The notes under the pieces are model-generated. The model saw only the letters and a list, made by a program, of their open reading frames with translations. It made no database searches and was not told the origin of the DNA. Below, one piece after another: positions 27,655 to 37,033 of a stretch of DNA of 64,000 bases. The translations under genes were made by a program, and so were the position numbers. Origin of the DNA: Verrucomicrobiota bacterium (GTDB taxonomy: Bacteria > Verrucomicrobiota > Kiritimatiellia > SS1-B-03-39 > UBA6053); assembly GCA_020831625.1 (NCBI GenBank), contig JAFIGD010000021.1:1-64000 (forward strand), in the 5' to 3' direction. How positions within the stretch are numbered: the stretch's first letter is position 1; every line of letters starts with the position of its first letter.

Positions 27655-27700
27655 ATATCAATAAAAAAACAATTTAAATGTTATTTATTCTGTGCTACAG
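27655..27700 (+). promoter_or_regulatory. Recurrent AT-rich upstream element, copy 1 (GH94 promoter)
   Basis: The AT-rich element lies 46 bp before the GH94 ATG and contains AATAAAAAAACA then TTTAAATGTTA. TGCTACAG at its 3' end resembles an extended -10. The same pattern recurs at 30446, 36841, 42781 and 47501, upstream of other carbohydrate-related genes. Confidence 0.45.
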
Positions 27701-27745
27701 GGTGAACGAATCTTTTGTTTAACCCGGAAAGGCGGACGAATTCTT

Positions 27746-30109
27746 ATGAAATACGGATCATTTATTGACGACGGTGCGGTTTTTGAAATCACCAACCCCG
27801 ACACCCCCCGTCCCTGGGTGAATTTTCTGACCAACGGCCGCTACGGGGCCCTGTGCTCGCACCGGGGAGGCGGGTTCAGTTTTCATTTGGACCACCGCTG
27901 TCATGCGATCCTCCGCCGGGGTCCCCAAATCCATTACGAGGATTCCCCGGGCCGCCTGCTCTACATCCGGGATCTGGACTCCGGGGAACTGTGGACCGCC
28001 AACGTTTCCCCGTTGAACCGTTGCGACCGCTTCCAGGCACAGCACGGGGCGGGCTACACCCGCCTGAAATCCGCCTGCAGCGGCGTGGAGAGCGAGTTGT
28101 TGTTTTTTGTGCCCTGGGAGATGGACGCGGAGGTCTGGCGGGTGCGGGTGAAAAACACGTCGGGACGTCCCCGGCGGCTGGCGGTCACCGCCCTGGCCGA
28201 ATTCGTGCTCGGCAACATGTCCCTGGAGGACCACGAGGCGGCTTTTATGTCGCTTTTCAATGACTCCAAGGTTGGCGAACAGCATCTGGAGTTTGTGAAA
28301 AACTGGTGGCATCCGCACTTTGGCTGGTCGGAGGAAAACGGCACCTGGAAACACCGCGCGGTCTTCAGTTCCACCGTGCCCTTTGATTCAGCCTGCACGG
28401 ACCGGGAGGCCTTTATCGGACCCTTTCGGAACCATGCCAATCCCCTCGGACTGCAGGGCGACCGGCTGCCGGAAGGCGCGTTCACCGGGCAGCCGCTGGC
28501 GGGGGTGATGCAGTGGCGGATCGATCTGGCCCCGGAGCAAAGCTGGGAAACGGATTTGTCCATCACCCTGATTCCCCGCGAAGCCGACGCGTCCGCCGAT
28601 CCCGGCGTGCTGCGGCTGCAATCGCCGGGTGAGTGTGAAGAGCTGTTTTCATCCACGCAGGATGCGTGGCGGAAGCTGTTTGACCGGGTGGAGGTGCGCA
28701 CCCCCGACGCGTCCATCAACCGCATGACCAATCACTGGATTAAACTTCAGACTTTCGTCACCTTTTCCCACGGGCGGGGTCCCTCGTATTATCACAAGGG
28801 GCAATATCGGGGGATGCGCGACGCCTGTCAGGACACCTACGGGTTCACGGTGCTGGATCCGCAGCGGGCCCGGGAGAATATCCTTCGCATTGCCGCGTTT
28901 TTCTTTGCCGACGGCCGCTGCGCGGGGGGCTGTAACCTCATAGGCCTTCCCGAACATCCCGCTGACAAGTCCGATCTGCCGCTCTGGATTATTCTGACCG
29001 TGGCCGATTACCTGCGGGAGACCGGGGACACCGCAATTCTCGACGAAACGCTGCCGCTTCTGGACGGCGGGGCGTCCACCATCCTCGACAAAATGCGGGC
29101 CGGGGTTGCCCGCATGTTGGATCAACGCGGTCCCCATGGGCTGCCGCTCATCGGAAAGGGTGACTGGAATGATGCGGCCAATGCGATCGGGGCCGGCGGC
29201 CGCGGTGAGAGTGTTTGGCTGGCGCAGTTTTTGATTTTTGTCATTGGCGAGCTGGCCCCGCTGCTGAAGGGGAGGGGGCTGACAGAAGAGTCGGAGAAAC
29301 TCCGCAACCGCTCCGCCGAGCTGAAGGACATCATCAACACATCCTGCTGGGACGGGGAATGGTTCACCCGCGCCTTCAAGGATGACGGCACGCCCGTGGG
29401 CGTGAGGGGGCAGAAAGAGGGGTTCATCTGGATCAACTCCCAGACATGGGCGGTGCTCTCCAACTGTGCGCCGCGGGAACGGCTGGACGCCTGCATGGAT
29501 TCCGTGGAGCGCCATCTCGGCACCGCGCACGGCCTCATGAATCTCGGTCCGGCCTACACCCGCATCGACGAAAGCATCGGGATTATCACCCGCTTCCGGC
29601 CCGGCTGGAAAGAGAACGGCGGGGTGTTCTCGCACGCCAGCGCCTTCAACATCGTGGCCCGGGCCCGGCTGGGACGCGGGGCGGACGCGGTGGATCTCTT
29701 CAAACGCCTGCTGCCCGACGGAAAAGAGTCGGATCTCTACAAAATGGAGCCCTACATCTTCTCCCAGTTCGTCGCGGGACTCGGCGATCCTGAAAATCAT
29801 GGCCAGGGCGCGTTCCACTGGCTCACCGGCACCTCCGCCTGGATGCTGCGCGCCATGACCGACCACATCCTCGGTGTGCGCACGGAAGCGAAGGGCCTGC
29901 GGATCGATCCCGCCGTTCCTCCGGAGTGGAAAGAGTTCTCCATGCGGCGCGAATATCGCGGCGCGGTGTACGACATCCATTTCCGCAATCCGAACGGTGT
30001 GCAGAACGGCGTGCGCGAAGTCCAACTGGACGGAACCCCGCTCCCCGACACCCTGGTTCCGGAACAGCCTCCCTGCGGGATCTACCGGGTGGATGTGATC
30101 CTGGGCTGA
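27746..30109 (+). CDS. GH94 family disaccharide phosphorylase
   Basis: A 787-residue cytosolic enzyme. It phosphorolyses a beta-linked disaccharide or oligosaccharide to sugar-1-phosphate plus a shorter sugar. Markers are the GDWNDAANAIG motif at about 471-481 with the catalytic Asp, GRGESVWLAQFL after it, and the conserved YHKGQYRGMRDACQDTYG and GQGAFHWLTGT blocks. Cellobiose, N,N'-diacetylchitobiose, laminaribiose and cellobionic acid phosphorylases share this family, so the substrate cannot be given. The ATG at 27746 is preferred over 27692 (weak ribosome site GGAAAGG). It is divergent from the large GH gene; both are probably controlled from the shared 166-bp gap. The lack of a signal peptide means it acts inside the cell. 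Confidence 0.9.
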   Translation: MKYGSFIDDGAVFEITNPDTPRPWVNFLTNGRYGALCSHRGGGFSFHLDHRCHAILRRGPQIHYEDSPGRLLYIRDLDSGELWTANVSPLNRCDRFQAQHGAGYTRLKSACSGVESELLFFVPWEMDAEVWRVRVKNTSGRPRRLAVTALAEFVLGNMSLEDHEAAFMSLFNDSKVGEQHLEFVKNWWHPHFGWSEENGTWKHRAVFSSTVPFDSACTDREAFIGPFRNHANPLGLQGDRLPEGAFTGQPLAGVMQWRIDLAPEQSWETDLSITLIPREADASADPGVLRLQSPGECEELFSSTQDAWRKLFDRVEVRTPDASINRMTNHWIKLQTFVTFSHGRGPSYYHKGQYRGMRDACQDTYGFTVLDPQRARENILRIAAFFFADGRCAGGCNLIGLPEHPADKSDLPLWIILTVADYLRETGDTAILDETLPLLDGGASTILDKMRAGVARMLDQRGPHGLPLIGKGDWNDAANAIGAGGRGESVWLAQFLIFVIGELAPLLKGRGLTEESEKLRNRSAELKDIINTSCWDGEWFTRAFKDDGTPVGVRGQKEGFIWINSQTWAVLSNCAPRERLDACMDSVERHLGTAHGLMNLGPAYTRIDESIGIITRFRPGWKENGGVFSHASAFNIVARARLGRGADAVDLFKRLLPDGKESDLYKMEPYIFSQFVAGLGDPENHGQGAFHWLTGTSAWMLRAMTDHILGVRTEAKGLRIDPAVPPEWKEFSMRREYRGAVYDIHFRNPNGVQNGVREVQLDGTPLPDTLVPEQPPCGIYRVDVILG

Positions 30110-30229
30110 GCGGGGAGGGATAGGAAAACGGACGGCGATACAGGCCTTTCCAGGCCGTCACCGGAGTCTACAGGGTAACAGCATCATGCAAAATTCCCGG
30201 CTCCATCACTTCCAACGAATGCAATGCAC

Positions 30230-30441
30230 TCTTGGATTTTTCCAGTCTGAGCGCCATCAACGGTCAGGAGAATGTGGATTTTCGTTTTATTTTTGACAGT
30301 GGCAGTAAAACCGGATCAACAAATCACTCCATCCGTTTTGACAATTTGGAGGTCAGTGCCATTCCCGAACCGTCCACGCTGCTGTTGGTCGGCTTGATCG
30401 GTCTGTTGACCCTGGTGTTTCGCCGCCGCGTTATTAAATAA
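30230..30441 (+). pseudogene. 3' fragment of a PEP-CTERM protein gene
   Basis: Encodes the last 69-70 residues of a PEP-CTERM protein (LDFSSLSAINGQENV, then SAIPEPSTLLLVGLIGLLTL, then FRRR) but has no start or signal peptide. The intact gene at 47587-48354 has the same length from the same point (48145-48354) and differs at scattered bases. The break is sharp: upstream of 30230 no similarity is visible. It is likely a duplication remnant. Confidence 0.85.
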
Positions 30442-30445
30442 ACAC

Positions 30446-30475
30446 AATAAAATACAGTGGTTTAATGTTGTAATT
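30446..30475 (+). promoter_or_regulatory. Recurrent AT-rich upstream element, copy 4
   Basis: Contains AATAAAATACAG then TTTAATGTTG before the FAD-oxidoreductase gene at 30505. It follows the same order (AATAAAA, ACA, TTTAATGTT) as the elements at 27655 and 47501. Confidence 0.35.
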
Positions 30476-30482
30476 TATCGTC

Positions 30483-30503
30483 GGTCTGGTATGTTTCCAG
30501 ACC
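30483..30503 (+). promoter_or_regulatory. Hairpin touching the start codon of the FAD-oxidoreductase
   Basis: GGTCTGG (30483-30489) and CCAGACC (30497-30503) are a perfect 7-bp inverted repeat with a 7-nt loop. The stem ends one base before the ATG at 30505. No Shine-Dalgarno is visible. It could be an operator or an mRNA hairpin that limits initiation. Confidence 0.5.
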
Positions 30504-30504
30504 T

Positions 30505-32109
30505 ATGAATAAACCCCACTATTTTCTTCCGACTTGGATAAAACCATCTTTAGAAACTCTTGAGACGGATCTTTGCATCTACGGCGCGACATCCGCCGGT
30601 GTGATCGCCGCGAAAACCGCGGTCGGTCGCGGCCTGCGGGTGGTGCTTTTACAGCCCGGACTTTTTGTCGGAGGGATGAGCAGCGGGGGGCTGGGTTGCA
30701 CCGATTTCGGTAAGGAGCATGTCATCGGCGGGGCTGCGCGTCAATTTTACCGGGATTTGGGGGCTTGGTACGGTTTGAAGGAGGAGGAATGGATGTTTGA
30801 GCCCAAGGCCGCCTCCGCCGTTTTTGAACGCTATTTGCGGGAAGCCGGTGTGAAGGTTCAGACGTGTCAGTTTTTGGACCGGGTGGAGAAAGAAGGGGCG
30901 CGGATCACGCGTATCCGCATGCTGGGGGGACTGAGCGTTCGGGCCCGGTATTTTATGGATGCCACCTATGAGGGGGATCTTTTGGCCAAGGCCGGGGTAG
31001 GCTTTCACGTGGGGAGAGAATCGAACGCGGTGCATGGCGAAACGATAAACGGCGTGCAGGTGCGCGCTCACCATCAGTTCACGTTCCCGGTGGATCCCTA
31101 TGTGGTTGAGGGAGATCCCGGCAGCGGCACGCTGCCCGGAGTAAGGCAGGAGGAGGCTGCGCCGGACGGCAGTGGCGATCAGATGATTCAGGCCTATAAC
31201 TTCCGCATGTGCATGACCGATGATCCCGATCTCCGGATTGCCTGGGAAAAACCCGACGGTTACGACGATGCGGAGTTTGAACTGGCCCGGCGCTGGTTCC
31301 GTCATCCCCAGCAGGGATACAATGCGCTGCTGCATTTCGAGCGGGACGGCGATGTGGTTCCTCCCACGAAATTCGACCTGTTGACCGCCAAAACAGACGC
31401 GGGGTTCCGCAAAACCGACACGAACAACCACGGTCCGTTTTCCAGTGATTTCATTGGGCGGAACTGGGCATGGCCGCAGGCGGATTACGCGACCCGCGAG
31501 AAGATTTTCCAAGAACATGTCACCTATCAGAAGGGGCTGTATTGGTTTATGGCCAATGATCCGTCCGTGCCCGAAAACCTGCGCCGGGCACACCGGCGCT
31601 TTGGTTTGGCGGGCGATGAGTTTGTGGAGACGGGTCACTGGCCGCATCAGCTGTATGTGCGCGAGGCCCGGCGCATGGTCAGTGACTATGTGCTCAGCGA
31701 GCAGGATACCCAACATCGCCGCCATCCCGAAGATTCGGTGGGCATGGGGTCGTATCAGATGGACAGTCACAACTGCCAGCGCTTTGTGCGGGACGGGGAG
31801 GTGCGAAATGAGGGGGATGTGCAGTTGCAACCCGCCGGTCCTTACGCGATCAGCTACCGTTCCCTTGTCCCCCGCAAGTCTGAATGCGAAAACCTGGCCG
31901 TGCCTGTCTGTATCAGCGCTTCCCATATCGCCTTCGGTTCCGTGCGGATGGAGCCGGTGTTCATGGTGCTGGCGGAAAGCGCCACCCTCGCCATTTCCCT
32001 GGCAGCCGCAGACAACGCGCCCCTGCAGGATGTCCCCTACGCCAAACTGCTTCCTTTGCTCCGCGAAGCGCGGCAGGTGCTGACGCTGGCGGATATCGTC
32101 CCTAAATAA
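30505..32109 (+). CDS. FAD-dependent oxidoreductase (FAD_oxidored family)
   Basis: A 534-residue flavoprotein. The dinucleotide-binding fold is DLCIYGATSAGVIAAKTA (about 23-40), followed by FVGGMSSGGLGCTDFG, the signature of this family. The C-terminal MEPVFMVLAESATLAISLA block closes the fold. No signal peptide is visible. The exact reaction is unknown; in other genomes such proteins sit next to sulfatases and glycosidases. It is a single-module relative of the gene at 20758. Confidence 0.85.
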   Translation: MNKPHYFLPTWIKPSLETLETDLCIYGATSAGVIAAKTAVGRGLRVVLLQPGLFVGGMSSGGLGCTDFGKEHVIGGAARQFYRDLGAWYGLKEEEWMFEPKAASAVFERYLREAGVKVQTCQFLDRVEKEGARITRIRMLGGLSVRARYFMDATYEGDLLAKAGVGFHVGRESNAVHGETINGVQVRAHHQFTFPVDPYVVEGDPGSGTLPGVRQEEAAPDGSGDQMIQAYNFRMCMTDDPDLRIAWEKPDGYDDAEFELARRWFRHPQQGYNALLHFERDGDVVPPTKFDLLTAKTDAGFRKTDTNNHGPFSSDFIGRNWAWPQADYATREKIFQEHVTYQKGLYWFMANDPSVPENLRRAHRRFGLAGDEFVETGHWPHQLYVREARRMVSDYVLSEQDTQHRRHPEDSVGMGSYQMDSHNCQRFVRDGEVRNEGDVQLQPAGPYAISYRSLVPRKSECENLAVPVCISASHIAFGSVRMEPVFMVLAESATLAISLAAADNAPLQDVPYAKLLPLLREARQVLTLADIVPK

Positions 32110-32222
32110 ATTTCAGATGTTTTTCGGGTGGCTTTTCATGTCAGCAACCCTTTCAAGCGCATCTGATTGGGTCTGAGAGATTGAAGGTATGGTTTCTTTA
32201 CGGTTTGGCGGGGATGACTGCG

Positions 32223-32912
32223 TCAGGGTGCTTCAGGTCTGGGGGGAGGAGCGGGCCAGTCGTGCATGCGGCGGAAAACGATGGGATTGGAGCGCTGCTG
32301 GCCGTCGAATAAAAACACAAAATTGCGCCTTCCGGGGTAATGACCCCAGACGCTGGAGTACACCAGCCGGGGGCGGTCCCCGATGGAAACGCCCACGCGC
32401 ACGGACATGTCAGAGGTCTCCTGACGCCAGTTTGAATGGGTGAGCTGGCCGTTTGCCCCGGGTTCCAGTGTGAGAAACTCCTCATCCAGCCCGATAACCA
32501 ACGGAATGGTGGAAAAATTAAAAACCCGGTAATCGCCCGGACGAAGGCCGTCGGTGTCCACGGGAATGGGCTCAATTTTAAGAGGGGAATCTCTGCGTTT
32601 AAACAGCAGCAACAGCACCCGGTCGGCATCCGGAAGATTGATCACGGCGGCGGGCGGGGTGACAGGGGGCTCTTCCAGAAAAGCATGGGGATCGCGGTGA
32701 AGAATCAGACGCGAGGGTCCGTGGTAGGGGTAGGGCTGTCCCAGCCCCGCAAGGCTTCCGGCTAGAGGCCGGGCTTCATCGTCGTGCCAGTAATAGAGGC
32801 CGTCCACGGGCTCATGTATGGAAAGGGCGAGAAATTCCGTGCGAATCTCATCCGCAATCGCTTGGAGCGGGAATAAGGCAATTGTAAAGATAAGGCAGAG
32901 GAATGTTTTCAT
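32223..32912 (-). CDS. Secreted protein of unknown function, coupled to pilin-like gene
   Basis: A 229-residue protein with a signal peptide (MKTFLCLIFTIALFPLQAIA). The mature part has many Pro and Trp and is probably beta-rich. No catalytic motif seen. Its ATG overlaps the upstream stop (TGATG at 32910-32914), and GGAG lies 7 bp before it, so it is coupled to the large PilX/Verru_Chthon-A-like gene and is probably its partner. Confidence 0.65.
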   Translation of the reverse strand: MKTFLCLIFTIALFPLQAIADEIRTEFLALSIHEPVDGLYYWHDDEARPLAGSLAGLGQPYPYHGPSRLILHRDPHAFLEEPPVTPPAAVINLPDADRVLLLLFKRRDSPLKIEPIPVDTDGLRPGDYRVFNFSTIPLVIGLDEEFLTLEPGANGQLTHSNWRQETSDMSVRVGVSIGDRPRLVYSSVWGHYPGRRNFVFLFDGQQRSNPIVFRRMHDWPAPPPRPEAP

Positions 32913-35900
32913 CAGTTTGCTCCTGTTTCATTTTGATCCAGCCAACGGAAAGACACAATTTCAAAACGCCGTCCAAACAGATGGTTTATTGGACTCAGCG
33001 TGTCGTCCCCGGGGTTTCGCCAGGGTTCGTCCTCCTCATCCACATAGAGTGAGGTCCGTTGCACGACCGCCTCAGCCCAGGCGCGGGCGGCTCCCTCACC
33101 CCCGGTGCTTCCGTAGGCCCGGATTATGAAGGTGTCGGACCTGGCGGATAGCACGGGTGCCAGACTTTGCAGGATGTCCCCCTGAAGCACATAGCCTGCG
33201 AATCCGGCGGTGGTGCTCTCTCCATCGTACACGTCATTTTGGAACATGGTTCCGACGGGCGAGTCGACGCTGTCGCCCAGTTCGTTTGAGATTCCCCCGA
33301 CACCCACCCTGTTCACGGTGCGGTCAAGCGCGGCCTGCAGGGCGCCTTTCCGACGGTGATCGATGTTGTCGCTTTCGGGGTTTCGGTTCACAAAGTCCGC
33401 CATGGAACGGAAGGGACCCCGAGCCCGGACTTCCTCCACAATCGCTTCGGCGAGTGCATCCAGCTCCTCCGGGGAGATTTTCCGCCATCCCTGCCAGAAT
33501 CCCGGGTGGTTTTCGTCGCCAGTCTTGTAAGGTTGGTTTGTCAACACGTGGCCGAAGCGGGAGAAGCGGATCGCTTCCGGAGATTCCCAGGACATCTCCC
33601 GGGTGTCGGGATCGAGGACGGGAAGTTCGTTGTTGACCATAGAGGATAACACGGCTTTCCAGGCGGTTTTTGAGGTGGAATTGAGGTTAAAGGCGCCAAG
33701 GATACGGATACGGGAGGACAGCGCCTCCGCGCCGCGTCTGCCGTTTTGACCGGCGGAGGCGAGGAGAGCGTCGATGGATTCCGGGCCTTGATTGGGAACA
33801 TATTTCATGCGCGGGTTGGGGAGGCGGTCAAGGCGCTCCGCGAAAGCGGTGTCGAAGCTGTTTCCGCCGCCGACATAGTCCGGGGCCAATGTGGAAAAAA
33901 ACATGCGGTCCCAGATGCGTTGGTTCACGTCGTAGCTGATATCGAACAGACTGAAACCGGGTTGGTCGTTATAGTTTTGGGCCACAGTTTGATTCAGAGG
34001 GATTCGGACATTGGCATAGGAATTTCCCGCGACGAAGCCGGGCTCAAAGCTGTAACGTCCCAATTGGGCGTGTTGAAACTGGCCCACGGAAACCAGTGGG
34101 GCGGTGGGGATATCAAAGACCGGGACATGAGTTTCGCCGCCGAAGGCGGTGTTTGTGGCGCCCAGATACCCTCTCAGCCGCGGACCCGGCTCCAGATTGG
34201 GGGCCTGTTCTCCAAAGGCGCCCACGGCCATCAGTCCGCGGTTTCCTCCGTGTCCATCTCCCAGCGAGTACTGGCTGGGGGCCACCTGAAAAGCTTCCCC
34301 CATCATGTGCCCCACATATCCCCAGCCCTCCTGTTCTGGTCCCGGAGCGCTGCGGGAACCATCCCAACGGGAGAGATTCACCGGGGCACGTGGATTGGCA
34401 TCAACCCAACCGCGGTTCCGCTGATCGGGGTCCTGAAGTTGATCCGTGGTGCGCATTCGCCATGCCCACGTGGCGATGTGGTGGCCCTCGTTCACAAGAT
34501 TCTCAACTGAAACATCCGCCCGGTTCCAGTTGGATCCGATTACTCTGGCGGGAACGGTCACATCGCTGGGGCCTGCGGACTGCCGCATCGTGCCGGAATT
34601 CCACATGCCCGTGTAACGGTTTAAGAATACTTGGTCTTGGGTTTTCAGTGTGAGCCAGGACATGGCGTGCTCCGGGGTAAAGAAGCGGAAATGGCCGGTG
34701 GGCCCCATTAACTGTGACTGGGCTTCGGGGTGGTGTGAGTCTTGTAAATAGGCGTCTTTAAACCAGATGCTGGAGCCGGCCGGCACATCGATGGGTGTCC
34801 TTTGTGAGTCATGGATTGAGGTGCCCTCCTGCAAATTACACGTCAACACAGCTGTTTCATTCCAAGACGGGACCAAGTCGATAACCTGTGCGCTGTTTGA
34901 TGCAGTGACGCTCGTTGCCAAGGAGAACATACGAACCTCGCCCGCCTCGAAATCCACATTGCTCATTCTCAATCCCCACCATCTTTCTTGATGCCCCTCC
35001 TCTCCGTATGCTCCATGTTGCCCCCAGATCAAGCGCAACCAACTGAAGGTCTCCCGTTCCGTCCCGTCGGGTTCTCGAATCCCCAACTGTATCATGGGAG
35101 GGAAAATGGTTTCCACCAGATAATTCCGCGAACGGATCGGCACATTGTAGGGATTCCACAACCCGATCACAGGTTTCAGTTCCAGACGGAGACGGTAGCG
35201 GGGCGGCTGTTCATTTTCAGGATCGCTTTCAATTGGTATCGCCCGTAATCGAATTCCGAGCTGAACATGGGATATCACAGGCATGATCCCGCTGTTGGTA
35301 TGTTGGCGGTCACGTGCGAATGTTGTTCCGGTTGAGGTACCGACGAACGAATACGGCAACCAGTCCTCCATCCGAAGATTCGTGGCCACGCGCGGATGCA
35401 GCCCCACCATGGAGAATCGGTTCTGATCGTCACGTTCCCCCCACAAGCGACTGTAATGCCAAAGGATCCCCTTGTTTGGCCCTGCGCGCTGAGCCGGGGT
35501 CGGCACATCGGCCCCGATGCGGGAACTCAGGAAAAAGCGGTCTGAATTGGAAAACTGATGTGGAGGGAACGCGAACAGGTCTGCGGCATAGATGGAGCGC
35601 GGGGGCTGAAACGCATCTTCTCCCGCTGGCGTTTGCGTGGGTCGGGCTCCCAAATAGTATTCCAGCAGGGCAGAGTTCTGCATGGAATGGTCCGTGACCA
35701 CGGACCAGTCGGCCTTGAGGCCTCCGTCACGCACATTCACGGGCAAGCCGTAACCGTGCACGGTGAGGTCATGAAAGAGAGCGGGGGATTGCACGTCTTG
35801 TACGGCAAGTCCCAAAGTGCCCCTGCTGACCAGCCGGTTACGGATTTCGTGGTCATTCCGCGCGAACAAGGCCGCATTTTCCCCTTCGTTCCAGGGAGCC

Positions 35901-36532
35901 CCAAGCGAAAGCATGTCCGGTTGACCGGGGGCTTGAGCCTGTAGAAGCCTTTGTCTTAGCGGCGTCTCTGGTTGGGGTGTTCCCGCAGACGCCACATCCA
36001 CCCGGGCCTTCACTCCCTCGTCGCCGACCCACCAGCCAACGTATCCTTCTGTGCCGGTCAAGGGTACCAAGGGTACTTTTACGGCGGTGGAGGTTTCCTC
36101 CTCCGGATCTGAAGGCACTAAAACCGTGAAATTTCCTTCTGTCAGGTTTGTGTCCGGACTGGCACTGTTGGCGCCACTCACCAGCCAGACGGCGTCACTG
36201 ACTCCGGGTGACCAAACGCCCATCCAGTGGGGGTGAGTTGTGTGTCCCATCAATGCCGCGGTCCCTGTTACCCGTTGGTCGGCACCCGCAGTTTCCTGGA
36301 GCCTCGCCACCGCCAGCTCAAGTGACAAGCGTGCATTCGCCCGAGCCTGAACGTTTTCCTGATAGACGATGACGTTGCGAAGCTCCAACCTCACGACGAG
36401 GGTGAAGGTCAGCACAATGACAAGCAATAGAGAGGTGACCAGGAGTGTGACCAAAAGCGCACTTCCGGATTTTTGATCGTTTTTTAATGGGCTTGGATTC
36501 ATGTGCAGGGAATGTAAACATCGTATATTCAT
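32912..36532 (-). CDS. PilX/Verru_Chthon cassette protein A-like large pseudopilin
   Basis: A 1206-residue protein. The N-terminus has one long hydrophobic helix after KSGSALLVTLLVTSLLLVIV (about residues 21-45), typical of PilX-like minor pilins. Next comes ARANARLSLELAVARLQ and DQRVTGTAALM, close to what I recall of Verru_Chthon cassette protein A in Verrucomicrobiota. The remainder is a large, mainly beta, exported region rich in Trp, Asn and Gly. The ATG at 36532 is chosen for GAGG six bases upstream; longer frames read into a pseudogene. The other cassette members (B-D) are not adjacent; only the small secreted protein follows. Role unknown, probably surface or secretion related. Confidence 0.65.
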   Translation of the reverse strand: MNIRCLHSLHMNPSPLKNDQKSGSALLVTLLVTSLLLVIVLTFTLVVRLELRNVIVYQENVQARANARLSLELAVARLQETAGADQRVTGTAALMGHTTHPHWMGVWSPGVSDAVWLVSGANSASPDTNLTEGNFTVLVPSDPEEETSTAVKVPLVPLTGTEGYVGWWVGDEGVKARVDVASAGTPQPETPLRQRLLQAQAPGQPDMLSLGAPWNEGENAALFARNDHEIRNRLVSRGTLGLAVQDVQSPALFHDLTVHGYGLPVNVRDGGLKADWSVVTDHSMQNSALLEYYLGARPTQTPAGEDAFQPPRSIYAADLFAFPPHQFSNSDRFFLSSRIGADVPTPAQRAGPNKGILWHYSRLWGERDDQNRFSMVGLHPRVATNLRMEDWLPYSFVGTSTGTTFARDRQHTNSGIMPVISHVQLGIRLRAIPIESDPENEQPPRYRLRLELKPVIGLWNPYNVPIRSRNYLVETIFPPMIQLGIREPDGTERETFSWLRLIWGQHGAYGEEGHQERWWGLRMSNVDFEAGEVRMFSLATSVTASNSAQVIDLVPSWNETAVLTCNLQEGTSIHDSQRTPIDVPAGSSIWFKDAYLQDSHHPEAQSQLMGPTGHFRFFTPEHAMSWLTLKTQDQVFLNRYTGMWNSGTMRQSAGPSDVTVPARVIGSNWNRADVSVENLVNEGHHIATWAWRMRTTDQLQDPDQRNRGWVDANPRAPVNLSRWDGSRSAPGPEQEGWGYVGHMMGEAFQVAPSQYSLGDGHGGNRGLMAVGAFGEQAPNLEPGPRLRGYLGATNTAFGGETHVPVFDIPTAPLVSVGQFQHAQLGRYSFEPGFVAGNSYANVRIPLNQTVAQNYNDQPGFSLFDISYDVNQRIWDRMFFSTLAPDYVGGGNSFDTAFAERLDRLPNPRMKYVPNQGPESIDALLASAGQNGRRGAEALSSRIRILGAFNLNSTSKTAWKAVLSSMVNNELPVLDPDTREMSWESPEAIRFSRFGHVLTNQPYKTGDENHPGFWQGWRKISPEELDALAEAIVEEVRARGPFRSMADFVNRNPESDNIDHRRKGALQAALDRTVNRVGVGGISNELGDSVDSPVGTMFQNDVYDGESTTAGFAGYVLQGDILQSLAPVLSARSDTFIIRAYGSTGGEGAARAWAEAVVQRTSLYVDEEDEPWRNPGDDTLSPINHLFGRRFEIVSFRWLDQNETGAN

Positions 36533-36559
36533 AAAACACCTCAATTTAGCCATACAGCA

Positions 36560-36770
36560 GCAGTTTTTTTTTGGGGGAGTGGGTTGAACAATCGGCGGCG
36601 CTTCGGAACGAAGCGAGTCGGCGGAGTTCATCGCGAGGACGTCTCCGCGCCGGCGCCTTCCGTTCCCGGGGAAAAATGTCTTTGCCCGGCATCCATTCGA
36701 TCCAGAGTAGAGTCGGAGATCAGCAGAAAGAGACGGGTCGGGAAGGTGTGAGGTGTCATAAACGTGTCTG
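36560..36770 (-). pseudogene. Decayed 5' remnant of a GH paralog
   Basis: On the minus strand a signal-peptide-like start (MTPHTFPTRLFLLISDSTL) resembles the start of the large GH at 27579 (MNTRRFPPCLALLITSTLL), and further on LRSEAPPIVQPTPPKK matches the GH linker LRSDAPPIVQPAPPEK. The first GH domain is missing between them and the frame changes. The upstream DNA is also alike: the GH start ATG lies about 85 bp from the shared AT-rich element in both places. It now sits directly 5' of the pilin-like gene. Confidence 0.75.
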
Positions 36771-36840
36771 AGTTTAGTTTCCAAGGGAATTCGTTGTGTA
36801 GTATGCCGGGATGTTCTATCCTGCGCGAAGATCTAATATA

Positions 36841-36893
36841 AATCAATAAAAAAACACTTTAAATGTTACATTTACTTTGATATATGCTATAAG
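36841..36893 (+). promoter_or_regulatory. Recurrent AT-rich upstream element, copy 2
   Basis: AATCAATAAAAAAACACTTT and AAATGTTAC closely match 27655-27682, with TGCTATAAG as a -10-like element. It lies in the gap between the pilin-like gene and the sugar isomerase-like gene (36533-37033). The rest of this gap shows only the pseudogene remnant and AT-rich sequence; no gene seen. Part of the likeness to copy 1 comes from duplication of the whole region. Confidence 0.45.
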
Positions 36894-37033
36894 ATGTTAT
36901 TTCGCCACGATGATCGAACGATATGCCATGGTCTACAGTACCCATTCAGCCTGCCAAAGCCATGGAAGGATCATGAGATTGTTGAAGCGGTGTCCTGATT
37001 TTTTTAACCGATTCCGATTGGAGTATTCCTGAC

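Noticed and set aside
30110-30230. GGCCT-TTCC-AGGCC hairpin (about 30144) after GH94
   Set aside because: No T-run follows, so I do not call it a terminator.
36533-36784. Extension of the pilin-like gene to 36784
   Set aside because: The extra 84 residues lack a pilin start and read through a GH pseudogene; the ATG at 36532 has a proper ribosome site.
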